This document shows, one piece after another, positions 45,840 through 54,757 of a stretch of DNA of 64,000 bases. The DNA comes from Bacteroidota bacterium (lineage in GTDB: Bacteria; Bacteroidota; Bacteroidia; B-17B0; Aurantibacillaceae), in assembly GCA_030692515.1 (NCBI GenBank), contig JAUXZS010000030.1, positions 1-64,000 on the forward strand, in the 5' to 3' direction. Below the pieces are notes generated by a model. The model did not search any database, was not told where the DNA came from, and saw only the letters and a list, made by a program, of their open reading frames with translations. The position numbers and the translations under genes were made by a program. The number at the start of each line of letters is the position of its first letter. Position 1 is the stretch's first letter.

Positions 45840-45843
45840 TATT

Positions 45844-46080
45844 ATGGTTAAAAAAATAATACAGTGGTTTGAGCAACAAGCATTCGGGGTTTGCGAATGG
45901 TGGGGCAAATTATTAGGTATTAAAACTACCAACGTTCGAATGTATTTTATTTATTTGTCGTTTTTTACATTCGGTAGCCCAATAATTATTTATTTTATTA
46001 TGGCTTTTATTTTAGAACACAAAAATTACTTTAAACCTTTTAAATCGCGCAAGCGAAAAAGCGTTTGGGATATTGAATAA
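45844..46080 (+). CDS. PspC domain protein
   Basis: 78 residues. FGVCEWWGKLLGIKTTNVRM is the PspC-type amphipathic start, then one membrane helix TFGSPIIIYFIMAFILE and a basic tail. PspC proteins sit in the inner membrane and sense envelope stress with PspA in other bacteria; no pspA is in view. The next gene starts 16 bp later. Confidence 0.85.
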   Translation: MVKKIIQWFEQQAFGVCEWWGKLLGIKTTNVRMYFIYLSFFTFGSPIIIYFIMAFILEHKNYFKPFKSRKRKSVWDIE

Positions 46081-46096
46081 TTTAAAAAATTTAAAC

Positions 46097-46765
46097 ATGA
46101 AAAATCTGTTAACTATTAGCGCAATTTGTTTTGCCAGCCAAATTTTTTGCCAAGCAATTCAAACAAAGGAGGCAAACGAAAAATTTAGTGTGGGAAGTCA
46201 AAATGCAATTGTTACAACCATTTATGAAAATAATGCAAACGATGTAATTAGTGAGTGGAAAAAAGTGTTGAAAGATTTTAAAAACGAAAAGGTTAAAGAT
46301 AGCGATAACGAAGTTTTTGGAGATAATATTTTAATAAAAGACTGGGGAAATAACCCTGTAGATTTTTACACCAAATTTGAAGATGATAAAAAGACGAAGA
46401 CTGTTAAAATGAGTGTTGCTGTTGATTTAGGAGGAACTTATTTAGCAGCATCATCCGACAAAGATAAGTATAAGTTTGTTGAAAAAATGGTGAAAGAGTT
46501 CGCAATAAAAATGACTAAAGAGCCCGTTATCGCAGCAGTTAAAGTTAACGAAAAACAACTAGATAAATTGGTAGACGATCAAAAAGACCTCGAAAAAGAA
46601 AAGAAAAATTTAGATGATGAAATTGATGACTATAAAAAGAAAATTGAAAAAGCCGAAAAAAAAATAAAGGAAAACGAAGAAAATCAAAGTAAAAAGAAAG
46701 CAGAGATTGATACACAAAAAAAATTAGTTGAAGACAGCAAGAAAAAACTAAACGCAATTCACTAA
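46097..46765 (+). CDS. Secreted protein with C-terminal coiled coil
   Basis: 222 residues from the ATG at 46097 (a TTG eight codons earlier overlaps the PspC gene and would bury the signal peptide). Signal peptide 1-20 (IFCQA). A globular part of about 120 residues (NAIVTTIYENNANDVISEWK, VSVAVDLGG-like) is followed by a Lys/Glu-rich coiled coil from about 155 to the end. No family name. The gene may act with the PspC-like protein in the envelope, from position only. Confidence 0.7.
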   Translation: MKNLLTISAICFASQIFCQAIQTKEANEKFSVGSQNAIVTTIYENNANDVISEWKKVLKDFKNEKVKDSDNEVFGDNILIKDWGNNPVDFYTKFEDDKKTKTVKMSVAVDLGGTYLAASSDKDKYKFVEKMVKEFAIKMTKEPVIAAVKVNEKQLDKLVDDQKDLEKEKKNLDDEIDDYKKKIEKAEKKIKENEENQSKKKAEIDTQKKLVEDSKKKLNAIH

Positions 46766-46766
46766 A

Positions 46767-46802
46767 ACAAAAAAGCCATTTCAATTGAAATGGCTTTTTT
46801 GT
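46767..46802. terminator. Bidirectional terminator
   Basis: A perfect 36-bp palindrome from ACAAAAAAGCCATTTCAA to its complement, with A and T runs on both ends, between the convergent coiled-coil gene and the end of the trp-aro-tatC array. Confidence 0.9.
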
Positions 46803-46812
46803 TTAATCATAT

Positions 46813-47154
46813 TCATTTATTTAATTCTTCCCAAAATTCAGCACCCCTGCGTGTGTGAGGAATTACAATTGTGCCACCAACAATGTTCGCAACCGCAAAT
46901 ACTTCGTAAATTTCTTCGGTACTGCATTTTTGTTCTTTGCATTTTTCTAAATGATATTTAATACAATCATCACAACGCAAAACCATGCTCGCAACTAAGC
47001 CCAACAACTCTTTTGTTTTAACATCTAAAGCTCCGGCAGAATAAGTTTGGGTATCTAAATTAAATAAGCGTTTAATTACCAAATTATCTTTTCCTAAAAT
47101 TACCTCGTTCATTTTTGAACGGTAATCGTTAAATTCTTTTACTTGTTTCGACAT
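46813..47154 (-). CDS. AhpD-like/carboxymuconolactone decarboxylase family protein
   Basis: 113 residues. The reactive-centre motif is CDDCIKYHLEKC with Cys61-x-x-Cys64-x3-His68, and the tail PHTRRGAEFWEEL is usual for the subgroup. AhpD-type proteins reduce peroxides or pass electrons through the Cys pair. Substrate and partner not evident. It is the last gene of the trp-aro-tatC array, 19 bp after tatC. Confidence 0.88.
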   Translation of the reverse strand: MSKQVKEFNDYRSKMNEVILGKDNLVIKRLFNLDTQTYSAGALDVKTKELLGLVASMVLRCDDCIKYHLEKCKEQKCSTEEIYEVFAVANIVGGTIVIPHTRRGAEFWEELNK

Positions 47155-47173
47155 AAAATTTATTTTGAAATGA

Positions 47174-48016
47174 TTATCCTAATTTATGTTTTTTAATTAC
47201 CCAGGCAGATACAAACACGCTTAATTCGTATAATAAATACATGGGTATTGCTACAACCATTTGTGAGGTAACATCTGGGCTTGGTGTAATTATAGCCGCA
47301 GCAATTAAAATAATAATTACTGCATGTTTGCGGTATTTGCGCATAAACTGCGGCGTCAATAAAGTCATTCGAGTTAAAAAGTAAACTAAAATTGGCATTT
47401 CAAAAATAATTCCCGCCACCAAAGTCATTGTGCTTATTAAAGATATATAATCATCAAACGTATTTTGTGTTTGCACAATGCCACTTGATGAAACTTGATA
47501 ATTAATTAAAAAATTGTAACTCATAGGAAACAATAAAAAGTATCCAAAGAAAATCCCTGTTAAAAATAAAACAGAAGCAATAACCACAAATATTTTAACT
47601 GGGCCAATTTCTTTATTTTTTAAAGCTGGTCTCACAAACTTCCATAATTCCCATAACACAAAAGGAAAACCAAGAATGATGCCGCTCAAAAAAGAAATCC
47701 ACATGTGATTAAAAAATTGCTCGGACGCACTTAAAGTTTGAAGATGTGCAGGTTTAATAGTCATACACATTACATCTCCTGCTCCAATTTTTTGGCCAAG
47801 CTGACATAAAACTCTGTAAGAAATAAAATCTTGTTTTAATGGACCAAAAATTACTGTGTCAAATAAAAAGTCGTTTAAACAAAAAGCGGTAATGGCAAAT
47901 ATTGCAACAACAGCCGCGCTCCTAACTAAGTGCCAGCGAAATTCTTCTAAGTGCTGAAGAAAAGACATTTGAGTGCCTTCTGTTTTTGTTGTTTTATCTG
48001 AACCAAAAAATGCCAT
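47174..48016 (-). CDS. tatC: Sec-independent protein translocase subunit TatC
   Basis: 280 residues with six membrane helices. MSFLQHLEEFRWHLVRSA is the conserved N-terminus with the twin-arginine-binding Glu region; LFLTGIFFGYFLLFPMSY and TPSPDVTSQMVVAIPMYLLYE mark helices 3 and 5-6. It recognises twin-arginine signal peptides. The start codon directly abuts the aroA stop, so it should be translated from the trp-aro transcript. An extra loop after helix 1 (GQKIGAGDVMCMTIKPAH) is typical for Bacteroidota. Confidence 0.96.
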   Translation of the reverse strand: MAFFGSDKTTKTEGTQMSFLQHLEEFRWHLVRSAAVVAIFAITAFCLNDFLFDTVIFGPLKQDFISYRVLCQLGQKIGAGDVMCMTIKPAHLQTLSASEQFFNHMWISFLSGIILGFPFVLWELWKFVRPALKNKEIGPVKIFVVIASVLFLTGIFFGYFLLFPMSYNFLINYQVSSSGIVQTQNTFDDYISLISTMTLVAGIIFEMPILVYFLTRMTLLTPQFMRKYRKHAVIIILIAAAIITPSPDVTSQMVVAIPMYLLYELSVFVSAWVIKKHKLG

Positions 48017-49264
48017 TTATGGCTGCAAATTTACATTAAAACCAACTGATTTCAAATCCTCCCAAAATAAGGGGTATGATTTAGTAACTACTTCTGGATT
48101 TTCGATGGCGATTTGCTTGTAAAGCAATGCTAGTGGTGCAAAACTCATAGCCATACGGTGATCGTTGTAAGTATTTATTGGGTTTCTTGTTTCTTGTTTC
48201 TTATTTCTTGTTTCATGGATAAGGATGGAACTGTCTGTTGTTTCAACAATTGCTCCCAATTTTTCTAATTCTGTTTTTAAAGCAATTATTCTATCGCTTT
48301 CTTTTAATTTCAATGTTTTTAAACCTGTTAATTTTGCTTTAATACCCAAACCAAAACAAGTTATTGCAACCGTTTGGGCAATATCCGGACAGTTTGTAAA
48401 ATCGTACTCAAAATAATTAGTTGTTGCAGAATTTTTTGTCAGACAAATTTCTTCGTTTTTGAATTGCGCTAACACACCCAATTCTTTATAAATCGTAGGT
48501 AAAACAGCATCTGCTTGTGATGATTTGTTTTTTAAACCTGTTAATTTTATTTCTGCATCTTTACTAAGAGCAACAATGCTAAACCAATATGAGGCAGATG
48601 ACCAATCTGATTCAATATTATAAATGTTAGATTTTAGAGGTGAAATTTTAGATTTCTGAACAGATATTAAATTATTGGATTTTTTAATTATAATTCCAAA
48701 TTCAATTAAAATATCAATTGTCATTTGAATATATGGCCAAGAAACAATTTCGTTTTTTAATCTAAGTTCTAATCCAATTTCAAAGCTTGGCGCTATTAAT
48801 AATAATGCAGAAATAAATTGACTACTAATACTTCCGTCAATTTCAATTTTTCCGCCTTTTAGTTTTTTCCCAGTTATTTTCAAGGGAGGAAAATTTTCTT
48901 TTTCCAAAAAAGTAATTTCGGCACCTAAAGATTTTAAAGCGTCAACTAATTCACCAATTGGTCTTTCCTTCATTCGGTCAGAACCAGTTAATATCCACTC
49001 TCCTTCTTTGGTTGCTAATAGTGCAGTTAAGAAACGCATGTCGGTTCCTGCATGGTGAATATCTATTGTTCCTTTATTTTTATTTTTTATTTCGTGTAAT
49101 GCCTTTTTTAAAAGCAGAGTGTCTTCTGATGTAGAACTATTTTCAAAATTTAAATCCAAATCAAGCACATCATTTAATATCAGCATACGATTATGAATGC
49201 TTTTTGAGCCAGATAGCTTTATAGTTGAATTTATAAATTGTTCAGTTGAAGAAAATAATAGCAT
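48017..49264 (-). CDS. aroA: 3-phosphoshikimate 1-carboxyvinyltransferase (EPSP synthase)
   Basis: 415 residues. Seen: LSGSKSIHNRMLILN, GTDMRFLTALLA, GSDRMKERPIGELVDALKSL, LKESDRIIALKTELEKLGA and TYNDHRMAMSFAPLAL. It joins shikimate-3-phosphate with phosphoenolpyruvate on the chorismate pathway. Between the beta strand SSILI and TYNDHR the protein carries HETRNKKQETRNP, encoded by a heptanucleotide repeat (see repeat at 48183). The start overlaps aroB by one base and the stop touches the tatC start. Confidence 0.96.
   Translation of the reverse strand: MLLFSSTEQFINSTIKLSGSKSIHNRMLILNDVLDLDLNFENSSTSEDTLLLKKALHEIKNKNKGTIDIHHAGTDMRFLTALLATKEGEWILTGSDRMKERPIGELVDALKSLGAEITFLEKENFPPLKITGKKLKGGKIEIDGSISSQFISALLLIAPSFEIGLELRLKNEIVSWPYIQMTIDILIEFGIIIKKSNNLISVQKSKISPLKSNIYNIESDWSSASYWFSIVALSKDAEIKLTGLKNKSSQADAVLPTIYKELGVLAQFKNEEICLTKNSATTNYFEYDFTNCPDIAQTVAITCFGLGIKAKLTGLKTLKLKESDRIIALKTELEKLGAIVETTDSSILIHETRNKKQETRNPINTYNDHRMAMSFAPLALLYKQIAIENPEVVTKSYPLFWEDLKSVGFNVNLQP
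48183..48214 (-). repeat. Heptanucleotide tandem repeat inside aroA
   Basis: On the coding strand, GAAACAA-type units, about four and a half copies, one with T for C. Encodes the HETRNKKQETRN insert. The unit length (7) is not a multiple of three, so any copy-number change would shift the frame. Confidence 0.9.
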
Positions 49265-50325
49265 TATACAGAAGTGTTATAAAAGTCTATAGCTTTTTTT
49301 AGTTGGGTTTCGGTTACTTCTATGTCATATTTGCAAGCCCCAATTTTATTTAATAACGAAAACTGGAATTTGTTTTTTAATGTTTTTTTATCGTTTCTCA
49401 TCAATTCTAGAAGTGAATTAAAATTGATAGGCTTTATTTTTTTTAAGTCAAAAACTTCTTTAAAAACTAAAGTTATTTCCGATAATTCGGTTTTAGAAAG
49501 TAATTTTTTCTGGAAAGCCAAATGACTTTCGATTAACATGCCAATTACAATGGCTTCTCCATGTAATAATTCTTCTTTTGTTCCTAACAACAATGATTCA
49601 ACAGCATGACCAATAGTGTGACCAAAATTCAAAATTTTCCGAATGCCTTTGTCGAAAGGGTCTTTTAAAACTATTTTGTTTTTTAAAGCAACACTTTTTG
49701 ATAGTATGAGCTCGGTATTGTTTTCTGGATTTGAAGTTTTTAATTCAATCCAGAATTTTTTATCTGCGATTAAGGCTATTTTATAAATTTCGGCTAAACC
49801 ATTTTCGTAATGACGTTTTGGTAAGGTTTCCAAAAAATGCGGATTAATAAATACAGCTTTTGGTTGCGTAAATGTGCCAATAGAATTTTTTAATCCAGCA
49901 AAATCTATTCCGGTTTTACCGCCAACACTGGCATCAGCCATCGAAAGAAGTGTAGTGGGGATATTAATAAAATCAATTCCACGTTTATAGGTTGAAGCAC
50001 AAAACCCGCCTAAATCGCTTACAACGCCGCCACCCAAATTAATCACCAACGAATTTTTATCGGCTTTATTTTCAATTAAAGTATGCCAAATGTGTGCGCT
50101 AATCTCAATGGACTTACTTGCCTCGCCGCTCTCTATTTCAATTATATGTGCATCGCGAAGTTTTACGCAATTTGTAATTAATTGTGGTAAACAATATTGA
50201 AATGTATTTTCATCGCAAATAACGAAGTAAGAAGAGTAGTTATTGTTTTTTAAAAATGCAGAAATAGTTTTAAAAACTTGCATACCAATTTCTACATTAT
50301 AGCCATTTGATTTTATTGAAAGCAT
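49264..50325 (-). CDS. aroB: 3-dehydroquinate synthase
   Basis: 353 residues from the ATG at 50325, 8 bp after the DAHP synthase stop; a TTG two codons earlier is possible. INLGGGVVSDLGGFCASTYK is the NAD/metal block, with DASVGGKTGIDF, ENGLAEIYKIALI and NFGHTIGHAVESLL following. It makes 3-dehydroquinate from DAHP. Its stop overlaps the aroA start by one base. Confidence 0.96.
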   Translation of the reverse strand: MLSIKSNGYNVEIGMQVFKTISAFLKNNNYSSYFVICDENTFQYCLPQLITNCVKLRDAHIIEIESGEASKSIEISAHIWHTLIENKADKNSLVINLGGGVVSDLGGFCASTYKRGIDFINIPTTLLSMADASVGGKTGIDFAGLKNSIGTFTQPKAVFINPHFLETLPKRHYENGLAEIYKIALIADKKFWIELKTSNPENNTELILSKSVALKNKIVLKDPFDKGIRKILNFGHTIGHAVESLLLGTKEELLHGEAIVIGMLIESHLAFQKKLLSKTELSEITLVFKEVFDLKKIKPINFNSLLELMRNDKKTLKNKFQFSLLNKIGACKYDIEVTETQLKKAIDFYNTSV

Positions 50326-50333
50326 AACCAAAG

Positions 50334-51344
50334 TTAATTGAAAATTAATGATTGATAAAGTAATTTTATTTTTTCTATAAGTTGGCTAGATTCCATAAAA
50401 TTTAAGGTCTGTTGCCCGTCAGACAAAGCCTCTTCAGGTTTTTCGTGCACCTCATAAATTATTCCGTTAGCGCCACTTAATAAAGCCGACAATGCTAATT
50501 TAGGAACAAACGACCTTATGCCAACACCATGAGACGGGTCGGCAATTACAGGTAAATGGGTTTTTTCTTTTAATACCTGAATTGCGTTAATATCAAAAGT
50601 GTTTCGGTAAGCTGTTTCAAATGTTCTGATACCTCGTTCACATAAAATTAATTTTTCGTTGCCCTTACTAAAAACGTATTCGGCTGATGAAAGTAATTCT
50701 TCAATCGTACCGCTAACGCCTCTTTTTAGGAGAACTGGTTTATCAATTTCACCAAGAGCATCTAGCAAATTAAAATTCTGCGAATTTCTGGCTCCCACCT
50801 GAAATACATCTACAAATGGTAACATCTCTTCTATTTGTGAAACTTGCATTACTTCGGTAATTATTTTTATGTTATGTGGTTTACATTTTTCATACATCAT
50901 TTTTAAACCATCAATTCCTAAACCTCTAAATGCATAGGGAGAACTTCTTGGTTTAAAAACGCCACCTCTTATAATTTTAATGTTTTGTTCTAATAAATGC
51001 GCTACAATTTTATCTATTTGTTCTTCGCCTTCAACAGAGCAGGGCCCGGCCATAATAGAAGGATTATCTTTGCCAATAAAAACATTATTACCTAAATCAA
51101 TGCTGGTATCTTTTACTTTCCATTTTTTACTTACTAATTTATAACTATCAGAAACTACATGAACATCTTTAATCCCTGGCAAATTTCCAAAATCTCGAAT
51201 ATCTATTTCGTTTTTACCAATGCAAACAAGGTATTTTTCGAGTTGAGTATTAACTTCATTTATCGAAAATTTATTTTCGACTAGTTTATTAAATAAGTTT
51301 TCTTTTTGACCTTCTGTAATAGTATTATTTAATTGAATTATCAT
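50334..51344 (-). CDS. aroF: DAHP synthase (3-deoxy-7-phosphoheptulonate synthase), type I-beta with N-terminal ferredoxin-like domain
   Basis: 336 residues. Residues 1-70 form the ferredoxin-like regulatory domain seen in Thermotoga-type enzymes, where Tyr and Phe bind. The barrel has IMAGPCSVEGEEQ, GGVFKPRSSPYAFRG, LLKRGVSGTIEELL and PVIADPSHGVG in order. It makes the first shikimate-pathway compound from phosphoenolpyruvate and erythrose-4-phosphate. Its ATG overlaps the trpA stop (ATGA), so the first common step is tied to the trp operon. Confidence 0.95.
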   Translation of the reverse strand: MIIQLNNTITEGQKENLFNKLVENKFSINEVNTQLEKYLVCIGKNEIDIRDFGNLPGIKDVHVVSDSYKLVSKKWKVKDTSIDLGNNVFIGKDNPSIMAGPCSVEGEEQIDKIVAHLLEQNIKIIRGGVFKPRSSPYAFRGLGIDGLKMMYEKCKPHNIKIITEVMQVSQIEEMLPFVDVFQVGARNSQNFNLLDALGEIDKPVLLKRGVSGTIEELLSSAEYVFSKGNEKLILCERGIRTFETAYRNTFDINAIQVLKEKTHLPVIADPSHGVGIRSFVPKLALSALLSGANGIIYEVHEKPEEALSDGQQTLNFMESSQLIEKIKLLYQSLIFN

Positions 51345-52132
51345 GATGCAATTTTTTTATTTTTTATAGAATTAATGAATTGGGGTATATCTTTTTTTAG
51401 GTTGTTTGAATTTTCTACCACTTGAATAAATGCAGACCCTATTATGGCACCGTTACTGATGCTGCAAGCCTTATTATAATGTTTAGCATTTTTAATTCCG
51501 AAACCAATTAGTAATGGAATTTTTAATCCAAGTGATTTTAAATCTTTTATTTTTTCAGATAAGTCCAATTTGGTTTCGATTGTGTTGCCAGTAGTAGAAT
51601 TTGATGAAACCATATAAACAAATCCCGAACTATGGTTTGCTAAATCCAAAGCTCTATTGTGGTAAGTTGATGGACTAATTAGGAAAATAAAATCGAGTTG
51701 GTATTTTTTAATTAAAACCTCATGATCTTTTTTATATTCTAGCAAAGGAAGGTCTGGAATTATTAAACCATCTACACCAGATTCACAACAAGTTTGATAA
51801 AAATCTTCGAGGCCAAATTTTAAAATAGAATTTAAATATCCCATTAATACAATTGGTTTTGAAATGAGAGACCTAACTTCTTTTATTTGCTTTAAGAGCA
51901 AAAACAAAGTCATTCCGTTATCTAATGCAATATTGCTACTTTGTTGAATTATAGGCCCGTCAGCAAGTGGATCGGAAAAAGGAATACCAATTTCTATAAT
52001 GTCACAATCAGAATTTTCTAACAGTGGAATTATCTCAAGTAAGCTCTCCTTTTTAGGAAAACCTGCGGTAATAAAAACAGACAAGTTTTGATCTGGTTTA
52101 TTTAAAAATAAGTGCTGTAATTTTGTTTTCAT
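51341..52132 (-). CDS. trpA: Tryptophan synthase alpha subunit
   Basis: 263 residues. CDIIEIGIPFSDPLADGPII carries the catalytic Glu and Asp, then VLMGYLNSILKFG, GLIIPDLPLLE and LLIGFGIKNAKHY. It cleaves indole-3-glycerol phosphate to indole, channelled to TrpB. The gene is 5 bp after trpB and overlaps DAHP synthase by 4 bp. Confidence 0.96.
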   Translation of the reverse strand: MKTKLQHLFLNKPDQNLSVFITAGFPKKESLLEIIPLLENSDCDIIEIGIPFSDPLADGPIIQQSSNIALDNGMTLFLLLKQIKEVRSLISKPIVLMGYLNSILKFGLEDFYQTCCESGVDGLIIPDLPLLEYKKDHEVLIKKYQLDFIFLISPSTYHNRALDLANHSSGFVYMVSSNSTTGNTIETKLDLSEKIKDLKSLGLKIPLLIGFGIKNAKHYNKACSISNGAIIGSAFIQVVENSNNLKKDIPQFINSIKNKKIAS

Positions 52133-52137
52133 TTTTT

Positions 52138-53331
52138 TTAGTTATAATATTTTAAATAAGTATCTAAATCTTTATCGCCTCTCCCAGATAAATTAATAAT
52201 TACAATTTCCTCTGGCTTAAATTTTATTTTATTCAAAGCCGCAAATGCATGAGCACTTTCCAGTGCTGGAATTATCCCTTCTAATTTCATTAATTCAAAT
52301 GCTGCTTTTAAAGCTTCCTCATCTGTTGCCGATAAATAGGATGCGAGTTCGGTTTCATTTAAATAAGCGTGTAATGGACCAATTCCAGGATAATCTAGCC
52401 CTGCTGAAATACTGTAGGGCTCAGTTATTTGTCCATCATCGTTTTGCATTAAAAATGTTTTACTGCCGTGAATAATTCCAACTGAACCAACTTGCAAAGT
52501 AGAGGCAGTATGTTGAGTGTGTTTTCCTTTCCCTTCGGCTTCAATTCCTATTAGTTTAACTTTTGAATTGCCAATAAAATCACAAAAAGCACCCGCAGCA
52601 TTACTTCCACCACCAATACAAGCTAAAATATAATCAGGATTTTCTTTTCCCTCTAACTCATATAATTGTTTTTTTATTTCTTTACTTATTATTGATTGAA
52701 AACGCGTTACCAAGTCTGGATAAGGATGCGGACCAACAACCGAACCTATAATGTAGTATGAATCGGTGTTATTAATCCAATAACGAATTGCTTCGTTGGT
52801 GGCATCTTTTAAAGTTTTTGTGCCACTGCATGCAGGAATTATTTTTGCTCCTAACATTTTTATTCGTGAAACGTTGGGGGCCTGACGTTCAATATCTACT
52901 TCGCCCATAAAAATGGTACAGTCTAAACCTAAAAGCGCACAGGCAGTTGCGGTTGCAACGCCATGCTGTCCGGCACCTGTTTCGGCAATAATTTTTTGTT
53001 TACCTAATTTTTTTGCGAGAAGCGCTTGCCCTAATGCGTTATTTATTTTGTGAGAACCAGTGTGATTAAGATCTTCTCGTTTTAAATAAATTTTAGCATT
53101 ATATTTTTTGGATAAATTTTTAGCAAAATAAAGTGGAGTTGGGCGACCAACATAATCATGTAACAGCAAGTTTAATTGTTTTTTAAAATCTTCATCTTCT
53201 GTAATTTTTAAGTAATTATCAGTTAGTTCTTTTAAGTTTTTGTAAAGAAGTTCGGGGATATAGGCTCCGCCAAAATCACCATAATACCCATTTTCTGTTA
53301 TGTTATATCCTTTATTTAATTGTGTTTGCAT
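52138..53331 (-). CDS. trpB: Tryptophan synthase beta subunit
   Basis: 397 residues. [14 protein letters not shown] start; the pyridoxal phosphate lysine is in [54 protein letters not shown] and [13 protein letters not shown] complete the set. It condenses indole with serine. Spacing to trpF is 3 bp and to trpA 5 bp. Confidence 0.97.
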   Translation of the reverse strand: MQTQLNKGYNITENGYYGDFGGAYIPELLYKNLKELTDNYLKITEDEDFKKQLNLLLHDYVGRPTPLYFAKNLSKKYNAKIYLKREDLNHTGSHKINNALGQALLAKKLGKQKIIAETGAGQHGVATATACALLGLDCTIFMGEVDIERQAPNVSRIKMLGAKIIPACSGTKTLKDATNEAIRYWINNTDSYYIIGSVVGPHPYPDLVTRFQSIISKEIKKQLYELEGKENPDYILACIGGGSNAAGAFCDFIGNSKVKLIGIEAEGKGKHTQHTASTLQVGSVGIIHGSKTFLMQNDDGQITEPYSISAGLDYPGIGPLHAYLNETELASYLSATDEEALKAAFELMKLEGIIPALESAHAFAALNKIKFKPEEIVIINLSGRGDKDLDTYLKYYN

Positions 53332-53334
53332 AGT

Positions 53335-53946
53335 TTATTTTTTTAATAATTGTTGTATTTTTTCTAAGTCTTTTAATCCGGGGTTAATTTCAAATTTTGA
53401 GTTAACGTCTAGTCCAATAAGGTTTTTTATAGATAGATTTTTAAGTTCAGAAACATTATCTAGCGAAACTCCTCCACTAATAAAAAAGGGTTTGTTTATT
53501 ACAATATCACTTAATAAATGCCAGTTAAAAGCTTGTCCGCTACCACCGTAATTTGGAGTAGATGTGTCGAATAAAAAATAATCACACACGTCTGAATAGT
53601 TCTGAATTTTTAAAATTGAACTTTTATCTTTTATCGATATGGTTTTTATGATCTTTACACTTGACAATAAATCTCGACAATAATCAATGCTTTCTTCTCC
53701 GTGTAATTGAACAAAGTCTAAATCGTAATGCGCAATACTATTAAAAACTGAATAGATAGGTTCATTTACAAAAACACCAACTTTTTTAATGTGTTTGGGA
53801 ATTTGTCTTGCTTCGTCAAACGAGAGGGCATTATTAAAATAGCGTGGCGAATTTTTATAAAAAATAAAGCCTAATAAATTAATTTTCATTTGAGAAATTG
53901 CAAAAATATTATCTCGATTGTTTAAACCGCACACTTTAATTTGCAT
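53335..53946 (-). CDS. trpF: Phosphoribosylanthranilate isomerase
   Basis: 203 residues. KVCGLNNRDNI with the catalytic Cys, GFIFYKNSPRY, VGVFVNEPIYS, VQLHGEES, LFDTSTPNYGGSGQAFNW with the catalytic Asp and FFISGGVSLDNV are all in family order. It overlaps trpC by 11 bp and precedes trpB by 3 bp. Confidence 0.96.
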   Translation of the reverse strand: MQIKVCGLNNRDNIFAISQMKINLLGFIFYKNSPRYFNNALSFDEARQIPKHIKKVGVFVNEPIYSVFNSIAHYDLDFVQLHGEESIDYCRDLLSSVKIIKTISIKDKSSILKIQNYSDVCDYFLFDTSTPNYGGSGQAFNWHLLSDIVINKPFFISGGVSLDNVSELKNLSIKNLIGLDVNSKFEINPGLKDLEKIQQLLKK

Positions 53947-54754
53947 AGCTTAAATTTTTTTTAATTGTTTCGTTTTGAAGAGAAGTAATAAATTCTTTAC
54001 AGGCTAAAGAAGGTTCTGGATGTTTCATAAAGTGGGAGCCAATTAAAAAACCGGAATACCCAATTTTCTTTAATTTCAAGATGTTTTCAATTGTTTCTAT
54101 TCCGCTCTCGGCAACTTTGGTTTTTTCTTTGGGAAGTTTATCAGCCAAATTAAAACTTGTATTAAGATCAATTTTTAAAGTTTTAAGATTGCGGTTATTA
54201 ATACCAATAATGTTTGTTTTTGACGAGGTTTTTTCAATTTCTGTTTCGTCGTGAATTTCTAAGAGTACTTCTAAACCTAAGCCTGCAGCTAAATTGGTAA
54301 AAGAGTTAATTTCAGTTTTTGTTAAACAAGCCGCAATTAATAAAATTGCATCAGCGCCTATTGATTTGGCTTCAATAATTTGGTACTCATCAATAATAAA
54401 TTCTTTTCTGAGAATGGGGCAAAAATTAAATTTCCGAGCAATACGTAAATCTTCATTACATCCTCCAAAAAATGTTTTGTCGGTTAGCACAGATATGGCG
54501 CTTGCACCTGCCTGCATATAACCAATAGAAGTTTTTTCAACGTTAAGGTATTTATTAATAATTCCTTTCGAAGGAGATTGTTTTTTAATTTCAGCAATTA
54601 TTCCGCTCTTGTCTTTTCTCAATAGATATTTGTTTAAAGAAACGGTAGATGTATTAAAGTAGAGTGATTGTTCTAACAATTTAGTTGGGTACAATTTTTT
54701 TGTTTCCTCAACTTCCAATTTTTTGGTTGCAATTATTTTTTCTAATGTATTCAT
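53936..54754 (-). CDS. trpC: Indole-3-glycerol phosphate synthase
   Basis: 272 residues. GIIAEIKKQSPSKGII, AISVLTDKTFFGG, ILRKEFIIDEYQI, ILLIAACLT, IIGINNRNLKTLKID and VAESGIETIEN give the full active-site barrel. It is a single-function protein, not fused to trpF. Spacing to trpD is 3 bp. Confidence 0.96.
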   Translation of the reverse strand: MNTLEKIIATKKLEVEETKKLYPTKLLEQSLYFNTSTVSLNKYLLRKDKSGIIAEIKKQSPSKGIINKYLNVEKTSIGYMQAGASAISVLTDKTFFGGCNEDLRIARKFNFCPILRKEFIIDEYQIIEAKSIGADAILLIAACLTKTEINSFTNLAAGLGLEVLLEIHDETEIEKTSSKTNIIGINNRNLKTLKIDLNTSFNLADKLPKEKTKVAESGIETIENILKLKKIGYSGFLIGSHFMKHPEPSLACKEFITSLQNETIKKNLSYAN

Positions 54755-54757
54755 GGT

